The position numbers were made by a program, and so were the translations under genes. 13,327 nt of DNA from Bacteroidales bacterium (GTDB lineage: Bacteria; Bacteroidota; Bacteroidia; Bacteroidales; P3): NCBI GenBank assembly GCA_017507285.1, contig JAFWBF010000116.1, positions 1-13,327 of the forward strand, in the 5' to 3' direction. Below, one piece after another: positions 8,005 to 13,327 of this stretch. The number at the start of each line of letters is the position of its first letter. The first letter of the stretch is position 1. The notes below the pieces were generated by a model. It was not told the DNA's origin, did not search any database, and saw only the letters and a list, made by a program, of their open reading frames with translations.

Positions 8005-8502
8005 CTATATTCCTTTCTTTATTTCCAATATTTCCAAATCTTTTGGTGTTTTGCCATCTATCACAAAACGAACCAAGGTAGATACTTTATGAAAGCCTTG
8101 TCTGCCTGCAGCCCCGGGATTGATATGCAGGAGGTTGTATTTCCTATCGGGCATGACTTTGAGAATGTGAGAATGACCCGATACAAAGATGTCCGGTCGT
8201 TGTGATTCTATAATTGGAAGTATTCGACGTTCGTATCTGCCGGGATAACCGCCAATGTGAGTCATAAGAATTTTGCAGCTTTCACAGAAGAAAAGTTGAT
8301 TCTCTGACGTTTCGTGGCGTATGTCCCAACCATCCATATTGCCATATACGGCACGTGTAGGCTTAAAGGCCTGTAGCTCTATAAGAACATCAGTATTGCC
8401 AATGTCGCCGGCATGCCATATCTCGTCGCAATCTTTGAAAAAATCATATACCTGATTGGGTAACATACCATGTGTATCAGAAAGGATTCCTATTCGTTTC
8501 AT
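8005..8502 (-). CDS. YfcE/MJ0936-type metallophosphoesterase
   Basis: This 165-residue cytoplasmic phosphodiesterase is of the calcineurin-like fold. All metal-binding blocks are present in order: D9 and H11 in LSDTHG, HAGD at 30-33, GNMD at 55-58 (N56), H82 in THIGG, and GHSH at 109-112. Family members hydrolyse phosphodiester model substrates with Mn2+ or other divalent metals, and the natural substrate is usually unknown. The length matches the single-domain family. The ATG at 8502 gives MKRIGILSDTHG, the canonical N terminus; an upstream in-frame ATG at 8580 would add 26 residues and place the start upstream of the promoter. A consensus promoter lies 30-60 bp upstream, giving a leader of about 23 nt. 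The gene is divergent from the EamA transporter, with 114 bp between. Confidence 0.93.
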   Translation of the reverse strand: MKRIGILSDTHGMLPNQVYDFFKDCDEIWHAGDIGNTDVLIELQAFKPTRAVYGNMDGWDIRHETSENQLFFCESCKILMTHIGGYPGRYERRILPIIESQRPDIFVSGHSHILKVMPDRKYNLLHINPGAAGRQGFHKVSTLVRFVIDGKTPKDLEILEIKKGI

Positions 8503-8511
8503 TATTTTTTG

Positions 8512-8519
8512 TATTTTTG
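8512..8519 (+). promoter_or_regulatory. Possible -7 box for the EamA transporter gene
   Basis: TATTTTTG on the plus strand fits TAnnTTTG but has no TTTG at the right distance upstream and lies in a T-rich run. If used, the leader of the transporter gene would be about 90 nt and its start point would nearly coincide with that of the divergent phosphoesterase gene. No better candidate was found between 8520 and 8616. Confidence 0.2.
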
Positions 8520-8531
8520 CATTTCGATTTG

Positions 8532-8562
8532 CAAAGGTACACATTTTTATTGTACATTCAAA
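8532..8562 (-). promoter_or_regulatory. Bacteroidota-type promoter of the metallophosphoesterase gene
   Basis: Read on the minus strand, TTTG (8562-8559), a 19-bp spacer, and TACCTTTG (8539-8532) match the -33/-7 consensus exactly, with the same spacing as the dnaE promoter. The start point would be near 8525, about 23 nt before the ATG at 8502. Confidence 0.75.
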
Positions 8563-8616
8563 ATCAGTAGTAAAAAACATTTCAAATACTTTAAATCAGT
8601 AAAGAAAATAATACAA

Positions 8617-9516
8617 ATGAAGAAAAATAACATACTTACTTACATATTGTTGGTGCTAACGGCGGTGTTTTGGGGCGGTTCGTTTGTACTTACCAAAGAA
8701 ATATTTTTGAGTGCTCCTTCTATCACTCCTTCTATAATAGTAACCTTACGTTTGGTAGTGGCCTCTATAGTGTTTGTTCCATTTTTGCTTATTGCAAAAA
8801 AATGGCAGAAGATAGAACGGCGGGATATAAAATACTTCTTTCTATTGGCGTTCCTAGAACCGTTTACTTATTTCCTTTGCGAAAATAATGGAATCAAACT
8901 TGTGCCCGGGGGTATATCGTCGATAATTATTGCTACTATTCCTGTATTTGTTCCATTTGGGTTATATTTTGCCTACCACGAAAAGCTATATAAGATAAAT
9001 GTAATAGGAGTATTGCTTTCGCTTATAGGCATTGTTGTAATGATTTCGGGCGATGGCATGACCACCGATATAAGTATGAAAGGTATATTGCTGCTGTTTG
9101 GTGCTGTGGTTATAGCAGTGCTTTATACAATAGTATTGATGAAGGTGGTGAAGCATTATCATCCATTTACTATAACGGTACACCTCAACCTTATAGGTCT
9201 TGTTTATTTTGTACCTACATTATTGATATTCGACTTTCAAAACTTTATGGATGTAACGTTTACAACCAGGATATTTGGTATGATAGCGTGTTTGGGTATT
9301 GTTTGTTCGACACTTTCGTATGTGTTTTTCAATTATGGTATTGTCAAAGTTGGGGCTTCGCGTGCCAGTGTGTTCAACAATTCTATTCCGGTTTTCACCT
9401 TAATATTTGCGGCTATGCTTGGACAGGAGAGCATTACCATAACCAAGGTGTTGGGAATGGCTGTGGCTATAAGTGGAGTGGTTATAGCTCAGATAAAGCC
9501 TAAGGGGAAGGAATAG
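8617..9516 (+). CDS. EamA/DMT-family membrane transporter
   Basis: This is a 299-residue inner-membrane protein of the drug/metabolite transporter superfamily, expected to have ten transmembrane helices in two EamA repeats (about 8-146 and 155-292). Visible family features are the first helix with AVFWGGSFVLTK (16-27), the motif NGIKLVPGGISSII around 91-104 closing the first repeat, and GIVKVGASRASVFNNSIPVF (241-260) at the matching place in the second. The substrate cannot be predicted; relatives export amino acids, metabolites or drugs. The ATG at 8617 is chosen because hydrophobic sequence begins 6 residues later and an A-rich leader precedes it. An open extension to 8470 would overlap the divergent gene and its promoter. 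The stop is 14 bp from the convergent OmpA-type gene. Confidence 0.92.
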   Translation: MKKNNILTYILLVLTAVFWGGSFVLTKEIFLSAPSITPSIIVTLRLVVASIVFVPFLLIAKKWQKIERRDIKYFFLLAFLEPFTYFLCENNGIKLVPGGISSIIIATIPVFVPFGLYFAYHEKLYKINVIGVLLSLIGIVVMISGDGMTTDISMKGILLLFGAVVIAVLYTIVLMKVVKHYHPFTITVHLNLIGLVYFVPTLLIFDFQNFMDVTFTTRIFGMIACLGIVCSTLSYVFFNYGIVKVGASRASVFNNSIPVFTLIFAAMLGQESITITKVLGMAVAISGVVIAQIKPKGKE

Positions 9517-9530
9517 TTTTTGACTTCAGA

Positions 9531-11840
9531 TTATTCTACCACGTTGTAGTACAATCCGCATTTCAGTCGGAATCCATTTATCGTCAGTTCCAAAGGTATT
9601 TCCATATCCGATGAAGGTGCTGTTTTATGAGTATCTATTATCAACGTAACTACTAGGTTGCAACTTGGTACCGTTTCGGGATATATAGCGGCACTAACGT
9701 TGGATACATTGCCCAAAGAGTACTGCACATCTTTGCTACTATTACCTTCTATTATAAATCCTAATATTATTTCGGCAATGGTGTCTTTCTTTATATCTCC
9801 GATAAAGAAATTCATAGGACTGCTGGTCTTAATTTGTCCTGTGCTATCAAAGTATTGGTAGTCCAATATCTCTATCTTTCGTTCCAACGCGGCATCTATT
9901 CCGTATACCGAATGGCGTATGTCTGTGCTACTGGCACTTACATTTTCTTGTGCTTTAGAACTGCCAAAGGCAGCTTCTTCCACCACAAGGTTGCCATTGG
10001 CAATTCCGTCCATTATTACCAACGATGTGTCTATCTGTTTCAGCTGATTGATGAATGATGATATACGTCGTTGTGAGAGGTTGTAGTTGTATTCGTCGGT
10101 ATGTAGTGGACTGGCAAATCCTTTTATCAATAGTTTTACTCTGTTGCCGTTAGCCAAGTCTTTGTGTAATAGTTCTAGGAACGATTCCAATTCGTTGTAA
10201 TTGCCCATTACACTATCGGTAAAAAAAATCTTTGCACGTTTGGCTTCGGCAGTATCTCCGGCATCGGTGTGTAACTTTATGTAATGCTCTTGTTTGTCGA
10301 TATAGCTTTTATATGTGTCTTTGTAAGTAAGTATTGTTGTTTTGGCAAGTGTGCGAGGGTCTGGCTCATCATTGTGGAAAAATAGTGATATTGGTATAAG
10401 CATACGGGCTTGCTGTTGCAGTGATAGGTCGATGGGTACAACCATTATTGTATCTTTCTTTCGTTTGAGGCATGGGCAAGTGGAGTCTATGACTATATTC
10501 CACTGATATATATCGTTGCAGCAAGTGTTGCCCGGAGTGAAAAACGACCCTTCTCTGTTTGAGGTAAGGAAACCTGTGGTAGTATCGGGGTGGTTAAGAG
10601 TGAAGTACAAGTCGTTGGCCGAAGTGTTGATGGGTTCGCCCAAGTTTGTAGGTTTTTGCCATTGGTCTCTTCCTCCTCTGGCTACAAATATGTCGTATCC
10701 GCCATAGCCATAGTGCCAATCCGAAGCAAAAAACATTGATTTTGTTTGGTCGGAATAGTATGGGGTTATCTCATTGCCGGGTGTGTTTATGGGGGTGCCA
10801 AGATTGGTGCTTTTTCCAATATAATTGCTGTCGATTACCACATACCATATATCCATTCCTCCACTGCCACCCGGACGGTCGGACACGTAGTATAGCAATG
10901 TTTTGCCTTCGGTATGTCCTATTGTTGGTTGGGTTGATGTATAGCCCTCAATGTTTACGTCCGAAGCTACTTTTCGAGGGTTGCTCCACTTTTTATTACG
11001 ATATTCCGACATGTATATTCCACACATGTTGCCTGTTCCGCTATATTCGGCATCGCAAAGGGTGAGGTATATGGTTTTGGAATTGGGGTCATAGGCTATA
11101 TTGCCCGAGTGCATACGCGTATCGTTGAGTCCCCATTCGTTGAGCAGCGATTTGGCCAATTTGCCATTCTTCAAATATCGGCTTTGGTATATCTGTGTTA
11201 GGATATATTCGGAAAATAGAGCGTTCTTTGATTCTGATTTGGAAATATGTATGGTACGGGCAAACAAGATAAGCGAATCTATTTTCACTGCACCTGATTC
11301 GTTCATTTTTGTGTTTATTTGTTTGCCTACATGGGTTATATTGTAGATGTATGGTTTGGACGTTGTGTCTTTTCTTTGTTCCAACACCCATTTGCATGCT
11401 TCTTGTTCTTGCAATGCTCTTTGTTCGAACTCCAAATTTCGATATTTTTTTTGTGCAAGGTAGTCGGCATAAACTATTATTGCCGAATCGGGTTGATTGT
11501 CGAAACGATACATTGTGGCTAGCTGGTATATTGCTTCGGGATATGCAGCTTTGCCTCCGGTAGATTCTATCAGTTGTTTGTAGTACTTTATTGCCTGCTT
11601 GTAATCGTTGCATTGTCGGGCCGACTCGGCAGCTTTGTACATGAGTTCTACATTGGTTTTGTTTTTGCGAATGGCCTTTTTGTAGTAGTCCAAAGCTTCG
11701 TTGTAATATCCTTCGGCGAAAGCATTGTCGGCTCTTATCCAATCGGAGTTTTGAGCCACAACAGCATGGGGCAACATCAGCATCAACATTGTTGCTGCCA
11801 ATCGTACCAATAATCGCTGTATGTCAATTACTCTTTTCAT
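9531..11840 (-). CDS. TPR-PD40-OmpA family protein, PorE-like type IX secretion accessory
   Basis: This 769-residue envelope protein begins with a signal peptide (1-30, hydrophobic core LAATMLMLMLPHAVVA). TPR units cover about 33-130. PD40/beta-propeller strands follow, including DRPGGSGGMDIWY (321-333), ASDWHYGYGGYDIF (372-385) and CCNDIY (440-445). An OmpA-like domain (about 545-660) has GFASP (574-578), YNYNLSQRR (584-592) and the typical end RKIEIL. The usual GHTD is replaced by GFAS, so the aspartate that contacts peptidoglycan is missing, though R592 remains. About 110 further beta-rich residues follow, with weak resemblance to DUF1573/Ig-like domains. Related proteins (PorE, and TPR-PD40-OmpA partners of SprF proteins) anchor or support the type IX secretion machinery in the periplasm. 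It is the second gene of an operon, 12 bp after the PorP/SprF gene. I cannot tell true PorE from a paralogue. Confidence 0.88.
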   Translation of the reverse strand: MKRVIDIQRLLVRLAATMLMLMLPHAVVAQNSDWIRADNAFAEGYYNEALDYYKKAIRKNKTNVELMYKAAESARQCNDYKQAIKYYKQLIESTGGKAAYPEAIYQLATMYRFDNQPDSAIIVYADYLAQKKYRNLEFEQRALQEQEACKWVLEQRKDTTSKPYIYNITHVGKQINTKMNESGAVKIDSLILFARTIHISKSESKNALFSEYILTQIYQSRYLKNGKLAKSLLNEWGLNDTRMHSGNIAYDPNSKTIYLTLCDAEYSGTGNMCGIYMSEYRNKKWSNPRKVASDVNIEGYTSTQPTIGHTEGKTLLYYVSDRPGGSGGMDIWYVVIDSNYIGKSTNLGTPINTPGNEITPYYSDQTKSMFFASDWHYGYGGYDIFVARGGRDQWQKPTNLGEPINTSANDLYFTLNHPDTTTGFLTSNREGSFFTPGNTCCNDIYQWNIVIDSTCPCLKRKKDTIMVVPIDLSLQQQARMLIPISLFFHNDEPDPRTLAKTTILTYKDTYKSYIDKQEHYIKLHTDAGDTAEAKRAKIFFTDSVMGNYNELESFLELLHKDLANGNRVKLLIKGFASPLHTDEYNYNLSQRRISSFINQLKQIDTSLVIMDGIANGNLVVEEAAFGSSKAQENVSASSTDIRHSVYGIDAALERKIEILDYQYFDSTGQIKTSSPMNFFIGDIKKDTIAEIILGFIIEGNSSKDVQYSLGNVSNVSAAIYPETVPSCNLVVTLIIDTHKTAPSSDMEIPLELTINGFRLKCGLYYNVVE

Positions 11841-11852
11841 AATCGCAAAGTT

Positions 11853-12839
11853 CTATAAAAATGTAGGACAAGGAATGGTTCGTTGTTTTTTTCGTTTGTT
11901 GTCATCAAGCCTATAGCCCAATGCTATCTCAAAACCTCCTGCACCATTGCTTGCCGGTCTGAGGTCGGAGAAGTTGTAGTCGTAGCTAGCTCCAAGTATA
12001 AATGCATCAAATTCCATAGTTGTGCCAAAAACAATGGCATCCGTTTGTCGCATATATATTCCTGCTGCACAGGCAACGTTGTACGACGAGGTTTCGTAGC
12101 CATACCATTTGACATCAACTCCGTATAGAAACTCGTTGTAATTGTTTTGGCGTTTATATACCACTATAGGTAGCACCGAAATGGTATACGATGCCTTATA
12201 CTCCATTCGTGTGTATATGCTATAGGCTGGATGTAGATAAATATCATCGAGTTGCATGTATGATATGTTTGGTTTGTTTAAATGCTTGGCACCCAAGCCA
12301 ACCTTGATGGTAAAGTCGTCGATAGGGTTGTAAAACCAAGCCAAACCTATCCCAAGGTCGGCATAAGTTGTTTTCACAATGTCGAACGATTCGTCTTGCT
12401 CGGGCAACACAGCGTCCATAGGGTTGAATGACCGTTGGCCTAAACCTAACGACAAACCTGCCGAAATAAAGTGATTGTTAGACCTGTTTAGCCTTTTGAA
12501 ATACGATACCACAGCATCGGCCTGCATAGTTCCGTAGTTCAATGTACCTGCTTCGTCGGCTGTGAGTGATAGTCCCACATTGATGCCGTCGCCATAATAT
12601 CTACGCCTATAAGCATTCCATTCGCCTGTAAATGCAAATGTTTCGTAAGGCTCGCTTACGCTCTTCCATTGGTTGCGATATACCATTCCAAATCGGCCTT
12701 TACCTTCGAAAAAACCCGAATAGGCAGGATTGAGTAGAACAGGATTGATGTCTATTTGCGAAAAATGGATGTCTTGCCCCAATCCATGTTGGATAAGAGC
12801 CAGCACAAACATGCAATATATCAATACTTTTCTACCCAT
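11853..12839 (-). CDS. PorP/SprF-family type IX secretion membrane protein
   Basis: This 328-residue outer-membrane beta-barrel protein starts with a signal peptide (about 1-22, cut after GLGQ) followed by the family's hallmark start DIHFSQIDINPVLLNPAYSG (23-42). It has alternating beta strands, repeated aromatic-glycine segments and the typical extreme C terminus IPCPTF. Family members are needed for secretion or surface attachment of particular type IX cargo (SprF with SprB) or for the core system (PorP). Many genomes carry several paralogues, each next to its own cargo gene. The ATG at 12839 is chosen: an in-frame TTG at 12863 lies inside the -7 promoter box. It is the first gene of an operon with the OmpA-type gene. 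No cargo gene is visible in the 488 bp to the right. Confidence 0.94.
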   Translation of the reverse strand: MGRKVLIYCMFVLALIQHGLGQDIHFSQIDINPVLLNPAYSGFFEGKGRFGMVYRNQWKSVSEPYETFAFTGEWNAYRRRYYGDGINVGLSLTADEAGTLNYGTMQADAVVSYFKRLNRSNNHFISAGLSLGLGQRSFNPMDAVLPEQDESFDIVKTTYADLGIGLAWFYNPIDDFTIKVGLGAKHLNKPNISYMQLDDIYLHPAYSIYTRMEYKASYTISVLPIVVYKRQNNYNEFLYGVDVKWYGYETSSYNVACAAGIYMRQTDAIVFGTTMEFDAFILGASYDYNFSDLRPASNGAGGFEIALGYRLDDNKRKKQRTIPCPTFL

Positions 12840-12860
12840 AGTTCCTTTGTAAAAGTGGTA

Positions 12861-12868
12861 CAAATATA
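12861..12868 (-). promoter_or_regulatory. -7 promoter box of the PorP/SprF operon
   Basis: On the minus strand TATATTTG fits TAnnTTTG exactly, 21 bp before the ATG at 12839, implying a short leader of about 15 nt. No TTTG sits at the expected 19-21 bp; the nearest similar sequence (ATTG at 12896-12893) is 24 bp away. The -33 contact may be weak, or an activator may be needed. Confidence 0.5.
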
Positions 12869-13188
12869 CAACTTTTTTTTCAATACGGTATACAATTTTG
12901 TGGAATAGCTATGGCATTGGTTGATTTATAACGCTTTGTATATTACTCTGTGTGCTATTTTTTGGGCAAAAACTTTGCTAAAATCATTCGGCTATAGCCA
13001 ATATTTCACCATATTACATCACTTATATACAACCGGTGATGACAGCGGTGTATGACATTGGATATTGATGATTTATACACCACCTGTTTCGGTTTGGCCG
13101 ATGATAGGGTTTGAGCTCGATTATACCCTATTATTATTTGCTTTATACCCTATCATGGAAACCCAGAAACTTTATAGCTGTAAATTAA
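12869..13188. other. Gene-free, repeat-rich intergenic region
   Basis: I see no convincing gene. The region holds a 10-bp palindrome GGCTATAGCC (12990-12999), an inverted pair GGTGTAT/ATACACC (13047-13053 and 13075-13081), and the ATGATAGGGT/ACCCTATCAT repeat annotated separately. It may carry control sites for the minus-strand operon or for a gene beyond the right edge. Confidence 0.5.
13101..13156. repeat. 10-bp perfect inverted repeat with an internal direct repeat
   Basis: ATGATAGGGT (13101-13110) and ACCCTATCAT (13147-13156) are exact inverse complements enclosing 36 bp. TTATACCCTAT occurs twice in the same orientation, at 13121-13131 and 13143-13153, starting 22 bp apart. The first copy can therefore also pair in part with the left arm, giving two alternative stems. 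Operator or attenuator use is possible but unproven. Confidence 0.6.
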
Positions 13189-13327
13189 GGCAACTTCTAA
13201 AAATTGCTTTGCAAGTGATTTGTGGAATTTTCTTGAGAAGATTTCTACTTTCTTTTGATTGAGCATAGCGGGCTATGCGATTGAAAAAGAAATAGAAAGA
13301 TTCCAAGAAAAAACGCAAAGCACGCAA
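13189..13327. repeat. Long imperfect hairpin element reaching the window edge
   Basis: The centre is GCATAGC-GG-GCTATGC (13263-13278). Outward the arms pair again as TTTCTACTTTCTTTT (13242-13256) with AAAAAGAAATAGAAA (13284-13298), TTTTCTTG (13228-13235) with CAAGAAAA (13304-13311), and GCTTTGC (13206-13212) with GCAAAGC (13315-13321). The first 24 nt (13189-13212) match, with two differences, the minus-strand segment 8005-7982. This looks like a MITE-like or REP-like dispersed element, cut by the window end. No transposase is nearby. Confidence 0.6.

Noticed and set aside
8470..8616. N-terminal extension of the EamA transporter
   Set aside because: The extension would overlap the start of the phosphoesterase gene and its promoter and encodes no family sequence; the ATG at 8617 immediately precedes the first membrane helix.
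11089..11742. 217-codon minus-strand open frame inside the OmpA-type gene
   Set aside because: It overlaps the TPR/propeller coding region in another frame; the product is Arg/Gln-rich with no motif, while the overlapped frame has a signal peptide and family domains.
13065..13262. 65-codon plus-strand open frame
   Set aside because: It runs through the inverted repeats and the hairpin, has no recognisable motif, and its composition resembles the surrounding noncoding DNA.

Overview
The window looks like chromosomal DNA from a low-GC member of the Bacteroidota, most likely Bacteroidales. Three things point there. It carries a type IX secretion PorP/SprF-family protein next to a TPR/PD40/OmpA-type lipo- or periplasmic protein. 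It has a GSCFA-domain gene. Several genes are preceded by the Bacteroides-type promoter (TTTG, 19 bp, TAnnTTTG) with A-rich leaders instead of strong Shine-Dalgarno sites. ATA is heavily used for isoleucine. Species cannot be decided from the sequence alone.

Layout. Positions 1-6952 are a plus-strand housekeeping block: a bifunctional (p)ppGpp synthetase/hydrolase (65-2323), a strong hairpin (2367-2398), a well-formed promoter (2445-2475), DNA polymerase III alpha subunit dnaE (2509-5982), and a GSCFA hydrolase-like gene starting 7 bp after dnaE. Converging on this block is a small minus-strand gene (6986-7477) for a divergent nucleoside-diphosphate-kinase-fold protein. A gene-poor stretch follows, holding about nine 22-bp, strongly self-complementary tandem repeat units (7722-7918). 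Next is a divergent pair: a YfcE-like metallophosphoesterase on the minus strand (8005-8502, with a clear promoter) and an EamA-family transporter on the plus strand (8617-9516). The transporter converges, with only 14 bp between, on a two-gene minus-strand operon read from the right. That operon is a PorP/SprF-family outer-membrane protein (11853-12839) followed 12 bp later by a large TPR-PD40-OmpA protein with an extra C-terminal domain (9531-11840). The last about 460 bp have no convincing gene but contain several inverted and direct repeats, ending in a long imperfect hairpin that runs to the window edge.

Functionally, the left half is information processing and stringent response. The right-hand pair probably forms an accessory type IX secretion or surface-attachment unit: an outer-membrane partner plus a periplasmic, possibly peptidoglycan-linked protein. 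No cargo protein is visible, so it may lie beyond the right edge. The items most worth a second look are the 22-bp palindromic array, the NDPK-like protein that keeps the catalytic histidine but lacks much of the usual nucleotide-binding loop, the C-terminal extension of the OmpA protein, and the repeat-rich right end, which shares a 24-nt motif with the 3' end of the phosphoesterase gene.
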